Counted from the first letter of the stretch, positions 31,644-40,489 are shown. The stretch is DNA of 48,912 nt from Actinomycetota bacterium (GCA_005883955.1 VAXH01000057.1:1-48912); one strand, 5' to 3'. Notes: a model not told the origin generated them from the sequence alone. Made by a program: numbers and translations.

Positions 31644-31670
31644 GCGGCTTCCTTTACCATCAGCCGCCAA

Positions 31671-32738
31671 ATGCAGACGCTTCTGCGGACGCCGCTCTTC
31701 GATCGCCATCTTGCGCTCGGCGCACGAATGGTCCCGTTTGCGGGGTGGGAGATGCCGGTGCAGTACGAGGGCGTGATTCCGGAGCACATGGCCGTGCGGA
31801 CGGATTCCGGCGTCTTCGACGTCTCGCACATGGGCGAGCTCGAGGTCGAGGGGCCGCGTGCGTTCGAGCTCCTGCAGTCGACGCTCTCGAACGACCTCGG
31901 CCGGGTCGCGGACGGTGGCGCTCAGTACACGCTGCTGACGAACGAGTCGGGCGGAATCGTCGACGACCTGATCGTGTACCGGCTGAGTCCGTTTCGCTTT
32001 CTGCTGATCGTCAACGCGGCGAACCGCGAGGCCGATTTCAAGTGGCTCAGGGAGCGCGAGATCGCCGGCTCCGACGTGCGCGATCTCTCCGAGGAGTACG
32101 CATTGCTGGCTGTGCAGGGCCCTCGGTCCCTCGAGCGCCTCGGTCTCCCGGAGGCAATGGCGTTCACGTTCTCCGAGGGCGAGATCGACGGCATCGCGTG
32201 CATGATCAACCGCACCGGCTACACGGGCGAGCAGGGCGTGGAGCTAATGGTGCCCGCCGAGGATGCCCCCCAGCTCTGGGACCGAGTCGTGGAGCGCGGC
32301 GTCACGCCTGCGGGGCTGGGTGCGCGCGACACGCTCCGGCTCGAGGTCTGCTACCCGTTGCACGGGAACGACATCGGGCCCGAGACCGATGCGATCTCGG
32401 CCGGCCTCGGCTGGGTCTGCGCACTCGACAAGGAGTTCACAGGTGTCGAGGAGCTCCGGCTCGTCAAGGAAAACGGCCCACAGCAACGGCTCGCGGCGTT
32501 CGTGATGGAGGAGCGCGCGATCCCGCGGCAGGGAATGCCGATCGAGGGCGGGGGTGAGGTCACATCCGGCACTCACTCGCCGATGCTCGATAGCGGCATC
32601 GGCATGGGTTACGTGCCGGCCGGACGTGCCGCGCCGCAATCGGAGCTGACGATCGATGTTCGCGGCAAGCCCAGGCGGGCGCGTGTCGTCAAGAAGCCGA
32701 TCTACAAGAGGGAGGCTGACCCGAGTGGCGGCGACTGA
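31671..32738 (+). CDS. gcvT: Glycine cleavage system T protein (aminomethyltransferase)
   Basis: A 355-residue protein that moves the methylene group from the lipoyl-bound intermediate on GcvH to tetrahydrofolate, releasing ammonia. Clear family marks: [24 protein letters not shown] (key FAGWEMP), [63 protein letters not shown] (key ARDTLRLE) and [18 protein letters not shown]. Length is typical. Starts the operon gcvT-gcvH-gcvPA-gcvPB and overlaps the gcvH start by 14 bp. Confidence 0.97.
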   Translation: MQTLLRTPLFDRHLALGARMVPFAGWEMPVQYEGVIPEHMAVRTDSGVFDVSHMGELEVEGPRAFELLQSTLSNDLGRVADGGAQYTLLTNESGGIVDDLIVYRLSPFRFLLIVNAANREADFKWLREREIAGSDVRDLSEEYALLAVQGPRSLERLGLPEAMAFTFSEGEIDGIACMINRTGYTGEQGVELMVPAEDAPQLWDRVVERGVTPAGLGARDTLRLEVCYPLHGNDIGPETDAISAGLGWVCALDKEFTGVEELRLVKENGPQQRLAAFVMEERAIPRQGMPIEGGGEVTSGTHSPMLDSGIGMGYVPAGRAAPQSELTIDVRGKPRRARVVKKPIYKREADPSGGD

Positions 32739-33120
32739 GATCTACCCCGACGAGCTCCGCTACCACTCAGAGCACGACTGGGCTCGGATCGAGGGCGACG
32801 AGGCGACGCTCGGCATCACCTGGTTCGCCCAGGACTCACTCGGGGAACTCGTTCACTTCGAGCCTCCTGACGCGGGGGCGACAATCGCGAAGGACGCCGC
32901 TTACGGCGAAGTCGAGTCCGTCAAGGCCGTGTCCGACCTGATCACGCCCCTCTCCGGCGAGGTGATCGAGATCAACCAGAAGGTGGTCGACGCTCCGGAG
33001 ACCGTGAACGAGGACCCCTACGGCGAGGGCTGGCTCGTGCGGATTCGGCTCTCGGACCCGGCTGAGGCCGAGTCTCTCCTCGACGCCGCCTCCTACCGGC
33101 AACTCCTCGAAGACGCGTAG
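32725..33120 (+). CDS. gcvH: Glycine cleavage system H protein
   Basis: A 131-residue lipoyl carrier that shuttles the aminomethyl group between GcvP, GcvT and the lipoamide dehydrogenase. The lipoyl-lysine is Lys67 in GEVESVKAVSDL. The preceding LGITWFAQDSLGELV and following LSGEVIEINQKVVDAPETVNEDPYGEGW (key INQKVVDAPE, EGWL) are diagnostic. GTG 32725 is preferred because GGGAGG lies ten bases upstream and the protein then begins just before the conserved region; the longer frame upstream is in gcvT. A lipoate-attaching enzyme is not in the window. Confidence 0.96.
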   Translation: MAATEIYPDELRYHSEHDWARIEGDEATLGITWFAQDSLGELVHFEPPDAGATIAKDAAYGEVESVKAVSDLITPLSGEVIEINQKVVDAPETVNEDPYGEGWLVRIRLSDPAEAESLLDAASYRQLLEDA

Positions 33121-33136
33121 GGGCCTGCCGGATCAC

Positions 33137-34468
33137 GTGAGCTTCCTGTCGTTGACCGAGCAGGACCGCGAGCAGATGCTCGAGACGATCGGGATCGATT
33201 CGATCAATGAGTTGCTCGAACAGATCCCGGAGCGTGTGCGCCTCGGCCGTGCCCTCGACCTCGAGCCCGCCCTCTCGGAGCCCGAATTGGTCGCTCACCT
33301 GACCGAGCTTGCCGCGCGCAACGTCGACACCGGCCGCGAGGTCTCGTTCCTCGGCGCAGGGATCTATGACCACTACGTTCCGGCCGTCGTCGACGCGGTG
33401 CTCGCCCGCGGAGAGTTCCTGACTGCATACACGCCCTACCAGCCGGAGATGAGCCAGGGGGTGCTGCAGGCGATTTTCGAGTACCAGACCGCGATCTGCG
33501 AGCTCACCGGCATGGACGTGTCGAACGCCTCTGGCTATGACGGGACAACCGTGGCCGCCGACGCCTGCTACCTGGCCAAGCAGGCGACCGGACGCTCGAA
33601 GGTCGTGCTCACCGAGGCTCTGAACCCGCAGGTGCGCCAAGTCGTCAAGACGTACGCACCCGGATTCGGGCTCGATGTCGTCGAGGTTCCGCACCGCGGT
33701 GGAACAACGGATCCCAACGAGCTGCGCACAGCGGCCGGCGAGGCGGCGTGCGTGATCTTCCAGCAGCCGAACTTCTTCGGCTGCCTGGAGCCGGCACCGG
33801 AGCTTGCTGCCGCGGTCAACGACGCGGGCGCCTTGGCGGTCGCCCATGTCGATCCGGTCTCGCTCGGGATGCTCGAGGCTCCAGGCGCCTACGGCTGCGC
33901 GCTGGCGATCGGCGAGGGCCAGTCCGCCGGCAACTACCAGTCCTACGGCGGTCCGCACTATGGATTTTTGGCGGCGCGGTCCGAGTTCATTCGGCGGATG
34001 CCGGGCCGGATCTCCGGCGAGACGGTGGACTCCGAGGGCAAGCGCGGCTTCGTGCTGACGCTGCAGACGCGGGAGCAGCACATCCGTCGCGAGAAGGCCA
34101 CCTCCAACATCACGACGAATCAGACCTTGCTCGCGCTGGCCGGCCTCGTCCACCTTTCGTGGCTGGGACCGCAAGGGCTGCGCGAACTGGGGGAGACCTG
34201 CCTCGCGCTCTCGCGCTATGCAAAGGAGCGTCTGAGCGATGCCGGCTTGGAACTTGTGTTTCCAGACAAGACAACGTTCAAGGAGTTTGCCGTACGGGTC
34301 GGACGGCCCGCAAAGGATGCGATCAGCGACGCGCGGGCAGCCGGCATCCATCCCGGTTACGCGCTCGGACGCGACTACTCGGGCCTGGACGACGCACTGC
34401 TGGTGGCGCTGACAGAGAAGCGAACGATTGCGGAGGTCGACCATCTCGTCGAGGTGCTCGCGGCATGA
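33137..34468 (+). CDS. gcvPA: Glycine dehydrogenase (decarboxylating) subunit 1
   Basis: A 443-residue protein matching the N-terminal half of the P protein. In many Gram-positive and thermophilic bacteria this enzyme is split into GcvPA and GcvPB, which act as a heterotetramer. Signatures: SFLGAGIYDHYVPAVV, TAYTPYQPEMSQGVLQ, NASGYDG, the QPNFFG segment, SYGGPHYGF and REQHIRREKATSNI. It has no PLP lysine; that is on subunit 2. GTG 33137 is 16 bp after gcvH. The stop overlaps the gcvPB start (ATGA), matching the equal stoichiometry of the two subunits. Confidence 0.97.
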   Translation: MSFLSLTEQDREQMLETIGIDSINELLEQIPERVRLGRALDLEPALSEPELVAHLTELAARNVDTGREVSFLGAGIYDHYVPAVVDAVLARGEFLTAYTPYQPEMSQGVLQAIFEYQTAICELTGMDVSNASGYDGTTVAADACYLAKQATGRSKVVLTEALNPQVRQVVKTYAPGFGLDVVEVPHRGGTTDPNELRTAAGEAACVIFQQPNFFGCLEPAPELAAAVNDAGALAVAHVDPVSLGMLEAPGAYGCALAIGEGQSAGNYQSYGGPHYGFLAARSEFIRRMPGRISGETVDSEGKRGFVLTLQTREQHIRREKATSNITTNQTLLALAGLVHLSWLGPQGLRELGETCLALSRYAKERLSDAGLELVFPDKTTFKEFAVRVGRPAKDAISDARAAGIHPGYALGRDYSGLDDALLVALTEKRTIAEVDHLVEVLAA

Positions 34469-35961
34469 AGCTCGTCTACGAAAAGTCCAAGCCGGGGCGA
34501 CGCGCCTCGTCGTTGCCACGGCCCGAGCTTCCTCCCGCGGAGGTGCCGGAGGAGCTCCGCCGCGCGAGCCCGCCGAGGCTGCCCGAGCTCTCCGAGCCGG
34601 AGCTCGTGCGGCACTTCACCGCCCTTGCCGACCGCACCTTCGGCGTCGACACGGGCTTCTACCCGCTCGGGTCGTGCACGATGAAGCACAACCCGCGCGT
34701 GAACGAGCGCGTCGTCAGCCTCCCGGGGTTCCGGGACCTCCATCCGCTCCAAGAAGAGGACGCCTCGCAGGGCGCACTCGAGCTGATGTGGCGGCTGCAG
34801 GAGATCCTCGCCGAGATCGTCGGCCTGCCGGCAGTGTCGCTGCAGCCGGCAGCGGGCTCACAGGGCGAGCTGACCGGGCTGCTGCTGATGCGCGCGTATT
34901 TCGCCGACCGCGGCGAAGGCGACCAGCGGTGCGAAATCGTGATCCCCGACACCGCGCACGGGACGAATCCCGCCAGCGTAACGATGGCCGGCTACGAGCT
35001 CGTCGGGGTCAAGACCGATCCGCGCGGGAACGTCGACCTCGACGACCTGCGGGGGAAGGTCGGCCCGCAAACAGCGGGTCTGATGCTGACCAACCCCTCG
35101 ACGCTCGGGCTCTTCGACGAGGGGATCGAGGAGATCACGCGGATCTTCCACGAGGCCGGAGCGCTCATGTACTACGACGGTGCGAACCTGAACGCGATCT
35201 GCGGGATCGCGAGACCCGGCGACTTCGGCTTCGACATCGTCCACTTCAACCTGCACAAGACCTTCTCGCAGCCGCATGGCGGTGGTGGCCCCGGCGGCGG
35301 GCCGATCGCCGTGCGGGAGCGCCTCGAGCCCTATCTCCCGGTGCCGGCTGTCGTGCGCGAGGGGGAGACGTTCCGGCTCGACTACGAGCGGCCGAAAACG
35401 ATCGGCAAGGTCCGGGGCTTCTGCGGGCCCTTCGGTGTCTTTGTCCGCTCCTACGCGTACATCCGTTCCTACGGTCCGGCGCTTCGCGAGATGTCCGAGA
35501 TCGCCGTCCTGAACGCGAACTACCTGCTCGCGCGGCTGAAGGATGCCTACGAGGCTCCCTTCGACCGGCTCTGCATGCACGAGTTCGTGCTCTCGGGGCG
35601 CCGGCTGAAGCGCGAGCACGGCATCACGACGCTCGATGTCGCCAAGCGACTGATGGACTACGGATTCCACCCGCCCACGATCTATTTCCCGTTGATCGTT
35701 CCTGAGGCGCTGATGATCGAGCCGACGGAGACCGAGGCGAAGGAAACGCTGGACGCTTTCGCCGATGCGATGCTCGAGATCGCGCGCGAGGCGGCCGACC
35801 AGCCCGAGGTGTTGAAGGAGGCACCGCACGTCCGGCCGGTCAAGCGGCTCGACGAGATTCGCGCCGTGAAACAGCCCGTCGTGCGCTATGGCTTCGACGA
35901 GCACGACGACCCGCAGGGTGCGGGCGAGGCGCGCCAGCTCGAGGCGCAGAAGGGCGCCTAG
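34465..35961 (+). CDS. gcvPB: Glycine dehydrogenase (decarboxylating) subunit 2
   Basis: A 498-residue PLP enzyme, the catalytic half of the P protein. It decarboxylates glycine and passes the aminomethyl group to the lipoyl arm of GcvH. The PLP lysine is Lys265 in HFNLHKTFSQPHGGGGPG. Other blocks: YPLGSCTMKHNPRVNE, LQPAAGSQGELTG, DTAHGTNPASVTMAGY, TNPSTLGLFD and VLNANYLLARLK. Length is normal. It ends three bases before the convergent rlmN stop, so little room exists for a terminator. Lipoamide dehydrogenase (L protein) is not encoded nearby. Confidence 0.97.
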   Translation: MKLVYEKSKPGRRASSLPRPELPPAEVPEELRRASPPRLPELSEPELVRHFTALADRTFGVDTGFYPLGSCTMKHNPRVNERVVSLPGFRDLHPLQEEDASQGALELMWRLQEILAEIVGLPAVSLQPAAGSQGELTGLLLMRAYFADRGEGDQRCEIVIPDTAHGTNPASVTMAGYELVGVKTDPRGNVDLDDLRGKVGPQTAGLMLTNPSTLGLFDEGIEEITRIFHEAGALMYYDGANLNAICGIARPGDFGFDIVHFNLHKTFSQPHGGGGPGGGPIAVRERLEPYLPVPAVVREGETFRLDYERPKTIGKVRGFCGPFGVFVRSYAYIRSYGPALREMSEIAVLNANYLLARLKDAYEAPFDRLCMHEFVLSGRRLKREHGITTLDVAKRLMDYGFHPPTIYFPLIVPEALMIEPTETEAKETLDAFADAMLEIAREAADQPEVLKEAPHVRPVKRLDEIRAVKQPVVRYGFDEHDDPQGAGEARQLEAQKGA

Positions 35962-35964
35962 AGG

Positions 35965-36945
35965 CTAGGCGGAGACGGCGAGCTGCCCGCAGGCCGCGGC
36001 GATGTCTCGGCCGCGGGTGAGGCGGACAGTGGTGGGAATCCCATTGCGCCTCAGCTCCGATTCGAAAGCGGCGATCGCCTTCGGCGACGAGCCGGTGAAT
36101 CTTCCGGTGGGGTTGTACGGGATCAGGTTCACTTTGAAGATCCTCGGATCGAGAACCTTGGCGAGCGTCCGTGCCTGCTCGACGCGGTCGTTCACGCCCG
36201 CGAGCATCACGTACTCGACGAAGACCTTGCGCCGCCGCAGCTCGAAGTAGCGCCGGCATTCGGCGAGGACATCCGCGAGCGGATAGCGGTCGTTGACGGG
36301 CATCAGCTGCGATCGCAGCGCCGGCTCGGCCGCGTGCAGCGACAGCGCGAGCCGCACCGGTTCTTCGACCTCGTCCACGAACTTCCGCAGCCCCGGCAGC
36401 CAGCCGACCGTCGACACGGTTGTGCGGCGGTGCGTGACGCCGAGGTCGGGTAGACGCCGAGCCGCCGCGATCACCTCGTCGACGTTCAGCATCGGCTCGC
36501 CCATGCCCATGAAAACCACATGGTCGATCGGCTCCAGACGGCGGAAATGGAGCGCCTGGTCGAGCATCTCGGAGGCGGTCAGATTGCGCCGGAACCGCAT
36601 CTGGCCGGTGGCGCAGAACGTGCAGGTGAGCGGGCAGCCGCTCTGCGAGGAGACGCAGACCGAGCGTCTCCCGTCGCGGAATCGCATCAGGACGGCTTCC
36701 AACGGCAGACCGTCGCCGGTGTGGAACAAGGTCTTGACGGTTCCGTCCCGTGACCGAGCCTCGTGCGCGGCCTCCAGTGTCGAGATCGGCAGCCTCTCCG
36801 CCAGCCGCGCTCGAAGCGGCGCCGGCACGTCAGTCATCTCGTCGTAGCCGCTTGCGCCGCGCGCCACCCAGGCCCAGATCTGTCGGGCCCGAAAGGCCGG
36901 CTCGCCGTGCCGCTCGAGCGTCTCCTGGAGAGCCGTGATGTCCAC
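35965..36945 (-). CDS. rlmN: Dual-specificity 23S rRNA/tRNA adenine-C2 methyltransferase RlmN
   Basis: A 326-residue radical-SAM enzyme that methylates A2503 of 23S rRNA and A37 of some tRNAs. The iron-sulfur CxxxCxxC motif is CPLTCTFC. Other marks are AVLMRFRDGRRSVCVSSQSGC (key SVCVSSQSGC), FMGMGEPMLNVDEV, STVGWLPGL, LALSLHAAEPALRSQLMPVN (key LALSLHA) and FEYV-like VEYVMLAGVND. The C-terminal catalytic cysteine falls in AAACGQL. Start GTG 36945 is the most upstream sensible one; its 5' neighbour ltaE starts only 18 bp away in the other direction. Convergent with gcvPB. Confidence 0.95.
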   Translation of the reverse strand: MDITALQETLERHGEPAFRARQIWAWVARGASGYDEMTDVPAPLRARLAERLPISTLEAAHEARSRDGTVKTLFHTGDGLPLEAVLMRFRDGRRSVCVSSQSGCPLTCTFCATGQMRFRRNLTASEMLDQALHFRRLEPIDHVVFMGMGEPMLNVDEVIAAARRLPDLGVTHRRTTVSTVGWLPGLRKFVDEVEEPVRLALSLHAAEPALRSQLMPVNDRYPLADVLAECRRYFELRRRKVFVEYVMLAGVNDRVEQARTLAKVLDPRIFKVNLIPYNPTGRFTGSSPKAIAAFESELRRNGIPTTVRLTRGRDIAAACGQLAVSA

Positions 36946-36963
36946 CGACTGCAGAATACGGGC

Positions 36964-38007
36964 GTGATCGACCTCCGTTCCGACACGAAAACGCAGCCGA
37001 GCCGCGGCATGCGCGAGGCGATGGCGAGTGCCGAGGTCGGCGACGAACAACGGCGCGAGGATCCAACCGTCCTCGACCTCGAACGGCGCGTCGCCGACCT
37101 GCTCGGGCAGGATGAGTCCGTCTACGTCCCGACCGCGACGATGGCGAACGAGATCGCTCTTCGGACGCTGTCCGAACCGGGCGACGAGCTGATCGCCGAG
37201 GAGAATGCCCACCTGTTGCTCTCCGAGCTCGGGGGGCCGGCAGTCCATGCCGGTCTGATGACGCGGCCGGTCCGGAGCCGAACAGGTCGGTTCGGGCCGG
37301 CCGAGGTGCAGCGGATGATTCGCCCCGGCGACGACACGCACACGCCACGGACGCGGATCGTGGCGATCGAGAACACGCATAACGCCTCCGGCGGCCGGGT
37401 CTGGCCGCTCGAGGAGATCCGAGAGCTGGTTGCGACGTGCCGCGAGCTCGGGCTGACCATTCATCTCGACGGTGCGCGTGTCCTGAACGCCGCGGTCGCG
37501 AGTGGCGTTCAGGCGGCTGTGATCGCCGAGCAGTTCGACACGGTCACGCTTTGTCTGTCAAAGGGGCTCGGGTGCCCGCTCGGGGCGCTCGTCGCCGGCT
37601 CGCACGACTTGATGCGGCGGGCACGTCGTTTCAAGCACCAGTTCGGCGGAGCGATGCGGCAGGCCGGAATCGTTGCGGCGGCCGGCGTTTACGCCCTCGA
37701 CCACAACGTCGAACGGCTCGCCGAGGACCACGCCCGGGCGCGGCAGCTGGCCGAAGGTTTGCAGGCCGCAGGCGTGCCGGTCGATCTCGAGCAGGTGGAG
37801 ACGAACTTCGTCCAGATCAACGTCGGCGCACTCGATCTCGATGCGAGCGACGCTCTCGCCCGGCTCGCGGCTGAAGGAGTCGGACTCTCGATGACTGCCC
37901 ATCCGGGCGTTCTACGCGCGGTAACGCACCTCGATGTCGACGGCGACGACATCGAGCAGGCGATCGAGCGCGTGCCGCGGGCGCTCGGCGTGCTCGCTCG
38001 CGCCTGA
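36964..38007 (+). CDS. ltaE: Low-specificity threonine aldolase (PLP-dependent)
   Basis: A 347-residue fold-type I PLP enzyme that cleaves threonine or allo-threonine to glycine and acetaldehyde. N-terminal IDLRSDTKTQPSRGMREAM and VGDEQRREDPTVLDLE match the family; the PLP lysine is Lys200 in TLCLSKGLGCPLGA, preceded by HLDGARVLNAA with the cofactor-binding Asp and Arg. GTG 36964 puts the conserved IDLRSDT at the N-terminus. Producing glycine beside the glycine cleavage operon makes functional sense, though the genes are not in one operon. Two stem-loops follow the stop. Confidence 0.95.
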   Translation: MIDLRSDTKTQPSRGMREAMASAEVGDEQRREDPTVLDLERRVADLLGQDESVYVPTATMANEIALRTLSEPGDELIAEENAHLLLSELGGPAVHAGLMTRPVRSRTGRFGPAEVQRMIRPGDDTHTPRTRIVAIENTHNASGGRVWPLEEIRELVATCRELGLTIHLDGARVLNAAVASGVQAAVIAEQFDTVTLCLSKGLGCPLGALVAGSHDLMRRARRFKHQFGGAMRQAGIVAAAGVYALDHNVERLAEDHARARQLAEGLQAAGVPVDLEQVETNFVQINVGALDLDASDALARLAAEGVGLSMTAHPGVLRAVTHLDVDGDDIEQAIERVPRALGVLARA

Positions 38008-38013
38008 CGCCAA

Positions 38014-38041
38014 CCGCGAAGCCGTCCGGCTCGCTTCGCGG
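38014..38041 (+). terminator. Stem-loop after the threonine aldolase gene
   Basis: Perfect 9-bp arms CCGCGAAGC (38014-38022) and GCTTCGCGG (38033-38041) around a 10-base loop, starting seven bases after the stop codon. CGCGTTGTTAA follows, a weak T-containing tail. It probably ends the ltaE transcript. Confidence 0.55.
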
Positions 38042-38069
38042 CGCGTTGTTAAGGCGGCGAGCCTATCGA

Positions 38070-38100
38070 GCAGGCGCGCACGGGTGTGAAACGCGCCTGC
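38070..38100. terminator. Stem-loop between convergent ltaE and the antiporter gene
   Basis: Perfect 9-bp arms GCAGGCGCG (38070-38078) and CGCGCCTGC (38092-38100) with a 13-base loop, 19 bp from the stop of the antiporter gene on the minus strand. No T-run on either side. Together with the stem at 38014 it probably separates the two convergent transcripts. Confidence 0.5.
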
Positions 38101-38119
38101 GCCGGAAGAGTGACTTCGC

Positions 38120-39169
38120 CTAGCGGTCGCCCGCGAAGCCGAAGCCGGCGACGAGCGCCGCGTAGACGCCGACCAGCGCCACCCCTTGCCAGCGCCTCGA
38201 GGAGCCGTCGAACACGACCACGGCTACCAGGACCGTCGCCAGCGCCATCGCACCAAGCTCCTCCCAGCGGAAGGTCAGCGGCAACGACGGTGTCACGATC
38301 CAGGAAAGAAGCGCGACCGCGGGTGTCACGAAGAGCGCCACCTGGGCGCTCGAAGAGACTGCGATCTCGGTCGCCAGCCGCATCTTGCCGCGGCGGGCGA
38401 TCACGATCGCACCGCCGTGTTCGGCCGCGTTGCCGACGACCGCGACGATCACGATCGAGATGAAGAACTGCGAGAGCCCGGCGGCCTTCGCGAAGCCGTC
38501 GAGCGAGTGGACGAGGATCTCGCTCGTGACGGCGGTCGCGGCCGTTGCGAGCGCGAGCGCGACGAGCGCACGCCGAAACGGCCAGGCGCCGGCGCGTTCC
38601 GCGTAACCGGATGCGGCGTGTGTTTGCCGGAAGCTGCGAAGCTGGATCGTCTGCACGACGACGTAGAGGACGAGCAGGACAGCTGCAAGCGGAGCGGTCA
38701 AGACGGCGAGCGAGTGTCGCTCGGGGTTGCCGTGCCAGCCCGCCACCGACGGGGCGAGGAACACCAGCACCGCCGCCGCGACGAGCCCGAGTTGCAGGAG
38801 GAGCGAGTTTCTGTTGATTGGCTTGCCCGTCTCGCCGGTCGCCATCGCGACGCCGAGCACGAGCAGCAGGTTCGAGATGACGCTGCCGGCGAGCGAGCCG
38901 CGAACGACGTTGGGCAACCCGTCCGCTACCGCGAAGAGGGCGATGATCAGTTCCGGGGCGTTGCCGAAGCTCGCGTTCAGGAAGCCGCCGATCCCGGGGC
39001 CGGTGTGCTCGGAAGCCTGCTCGGTCGATTCTCCGATCAGCCAGGCCAGCGGGACGAGCGAAGCCGCGGCGAGCACGAACAGCGTGACGTCTCCCGGATG
39101 GAAGGCGAAGTCGATGACGAACGTGATCGGGGCGAGCGCGAGAGACGCCCAGAGGAGCTTCCGCGCCAC
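38120..39169 (-). CDS. Calcium/proton antiporter (CAX family)
   Basis: A 349-residue membrane protein with about eleven helices arranged as two related halves. Each half carries the ion-binding signature: GGFLNASFGNAPELIIALFA in the first (key GNAPELI) and VGNAAEHGGAIVIA in the second (key GNAAEH). These alpha repeats with acidic residues define CAX-type Ca2+/H+ exchangers. It should export calcium using the proton gradient. GTG 39169 is the start; the divergent HAD gene starts 17 bp away. An acidic regulatory helix between halves is not obvious. Confidence 0.93.
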   Translation of the reverse strand: MARKLLWASLALAPITFVIDFAFHPGDVTLFVLAAASLVPLAWLIGESTEQASEHTGPGIGGFLNASFGNAPELIIALFAVADGLPNVVRGSLAGSVISNLLLVLGVAMATGETGKPINRNSLLLQLGLVAAAVLVFLAPSVAGWHGNPERHSLAVLTAPLAAVLLVLYVVVQTIQLRSFRQTHAASGYAERAGAWPFRRALVALALATAATAVTSEILVHSLDGFAKAAGLSQFFISIVIVAVVGNAAEHGGAIVIARRGKMRLATEIAVSSSAQVALFVTPAVALLSWIVTPSLPLTFRWEELGAMALATVLVAVVVFDGSSRRWQGVALVGVYAALVAGFGFAGDR

Positions 39170-39186
39170 GCCGATACCCTAACGGC

Positions 39187-39912
39187 GTGCCGGCGGCGGT
39201 CCTCTTCGATTGGGGCGACACCCTGATCCGCTTCGTCTACGACGAGGCTCTCGTCGAGGCCGGCCACCGCGCCGGACTCGAGGCGCTCTGGCGTGACGAC
39301 CTGCCGGAGGTCGAGCGCATGGCGGCGCATTTTCGCGAGCGCTACGAACCGCTCTTCTGGGCGCCGGGGACCGTTGAAGAGCTCGAGTACCCGGGCCTCG
39401 TCCGCCAGCTGCTCAGTGACTTCGGGGTCGAGGTGGACGACGAGGAGCTGACCCGTTTCCTCGAGGCCGAGCACGCGGCCTGGGATCCGGCGCGGCAGGC
39501 CGCGGCAAACACACCCGCGCTGCTGGAAGCCCTGCGGGCGCGCGGGCTCAAGCTCGGACTCGTCTCGAACGCGTTCGATCCCGGTTGGCTACTGCACCGC
39601 GATCTCGAGCAGATGGGGCTCTCCGAGCGGCTCGACTTCTCCGTCTTCTCGTCCGAGGTGGGCAAGCGCAAGCCTCATCCGGCGATCTTCGAGCGGGCGC
39701 TGGACGCGCTCGGGGTCGCCGCTACCGACACCGTCTTCGTCGGCGACCGCCTCTACGAGGACGTCCGGGGCGCCGGCGAACTCGGGATGACAACCGTGCA
39801 GGCACTCTGGTTCCGAGCCGACGAGCATCCCGAGGGCGGTGAGCCCGATTTCCAGGCCTTTACGCAGATGGACGTCCTCAACGTCGTCGACCGGCTCGCA
39901 GCTGCGGCGTAG
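39187..39912 (+). CDS. HAD-superfamily hydrolase
   Basis: A 241-residue protein of the HAD superfamily with a helical cap (about residues 15-95). Motif I is VLFDWGDTL, so the nucleophile Asp is present but the residue two further on is Gly rather than the acidic residue of most phosphatases. Motif II is LGLVSNAF, motif III is GKRKPHPAIF, and motif IV is VFVGDRLYEDVRGA. The substrate cannot be told; sugar phosphates or nucleotides are usual, and a haloacid dehalogenase-like reaction is possible given the altered motif I. GTG start. Confidence 0.85.
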   Translation: MPAAVLFDWGDTLIRFVYDEALVEAGHRAGLEALWRDDLPEVERMAAHFRERYEPLFWAPGTVEELEYPGLVRQLLSDFGVEVDDEELTRFLEAEHAAWDPARQAAANTPALLEALRARGLKLGLVSNAFDPGWLLHRDLEQMGLSERLDFSVFSSEVGKRKPHPAIFERALDALGVAATDTVFVGDRLYEDVRGAGELGMTTVQALWFRADEHPEGGEPDFQAFTQMDVLNVVDRLAAAA

Positions 39913-39940
39913 CGCAGCATGACGACCCAACGCCCTAGCC

Positions 39941-39961
39941 CTTGACAGCGTGCTTGTCAAG
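39941..39961. promoter_or_regulatory. Perfect palindrome with -35-like core upstream of the cysteine-rich gene
   Basis: CTTGACA (39941-39947) and TGTCAAG (39955-39961) are perfect inverted arms with a 7-base spacer; TTGACA at 39942-39947 is also a consensus -35. No convincing -10 can be picked at 16-18 bp. The symmetry and position, 38 bp before ATG 40000, suggest an operator for a dimeric regulator overlapping the promoter. A terminator role for the HAD gene is less likely because no T-run follows. Confidence 0.5.
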
Positions 39962-39999
39962 TCTTGCGGAGGGTGCGTCCGTTCACCCAAAATTCCGAC

Positions 40000-40428
40000 A
40001 TGGAGACCAAGCGCGACCTCGTCACCCGGGCCAGCGAGCTGCCTCTACACCCGCAGGACGAGGTCGAGTGCCGCCGCTGCGGGGTCTACTGCGACAAGGT
40101 CGTCCATCCATCGGCCTGCGTTGAGCGGGACTGCGCTTTCCTCTACTCGTACGAGGAGTTCGGCCATACCTACGTCGGCTGCATGCAGAAGATCTTCGAC
40201 GTCGAGATCGACCTCGACTTGCTGCGCGCCGCCGAGGCGACCGGTGAGTTTGGCGCCGTCAAGGCGACCCGCAGGCCGCTGCCGATCTGCCGCGCCGAGG
40301 TCGAGAGCTGCTACGACAGCCGCACCGAGGACGTCGGCTGCCTCAACCCCGAGTTCTACGAGCTGCCCGTGGGTGAACCCAGCTTCCGGGTCTTCGCCGT
40401 CTTGCGTTCTAATCCCGAGCCTGCTTAG
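40000..40428 (+). CDS. Cysteine-rich cytoplasmic protein of unknown function
   Basis: A 142-residue protein with nine cysteines and no signal peptide or membrane segment. The N-terminal cluster is Cys24, 27, 31, 40, 45 and 61 (ECRRCGVYC then SACVERDC then VGC); a second cluster is Cys97, 104 and 114. The spacing C-x2-C-x3-C could bind zinc or an iron-sulfur cluster. Between the clusters is a helical, acidic stretch (FDVEIDLDLLRAAEATGEFG). ATG 40000 is chosen over the upstream GTG-like extension, which is not cysteine-patterned. The gene has its own palindromic promoter region and is followed directly by repeat copy D. I do not recognise the family. Confidence 0.7.
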   Translation: METKRDLVTRASELPLHPQDEVECRRCGVYCDKVVHPSACVERDCAFLYSYEEFGHTYVGCMQKIFDVEIDLDLLRAAEATGEFGAVKATRRPLPICRAEVESCYDSRTEDVGCLNPEFYELPVGEPSFRVFAVLRSNPEPA

Positions 40429-40430
40429 CC

Positions 40431-40489
40431 GGCCGCGCCGGCAAAGCCGCCGCAGCCTCCTTGGTCGGCATCGCAAGCGATGCCTAGGC
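40431..40489. repeat. Two-hairpin repeat, copy D
   Basis: It fills the whole space between two convergent genes: it starts two bases after the stop of the cysteine-rich gene and its end covers the nfo stop codon. The first hairpin has arms GGCCGCGCCGGC and GCCGCCGCAGCC around AAA, with two mismatches. The second, GGCATCGCAAGCGATGCC, is a perfect 7-bp stem with a CAAG loop. It would form the same structure on both strands, as expected of a bidirectional terminator. Confidence 0.85.

Noticed and set aside
31517-31670. Glycine riboswitch before gcvT
   Set aside because: Expected from the operon's function, but the conserved aptamer core sequences are not present; only two simple stem-loops are seen.
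32972-34519. 515-codon open frame on the minus strand opposite gcvPA
   Set aside because: Antisense shadow of a clear gcvPA; no ribosome-binding site or recognisable domain.
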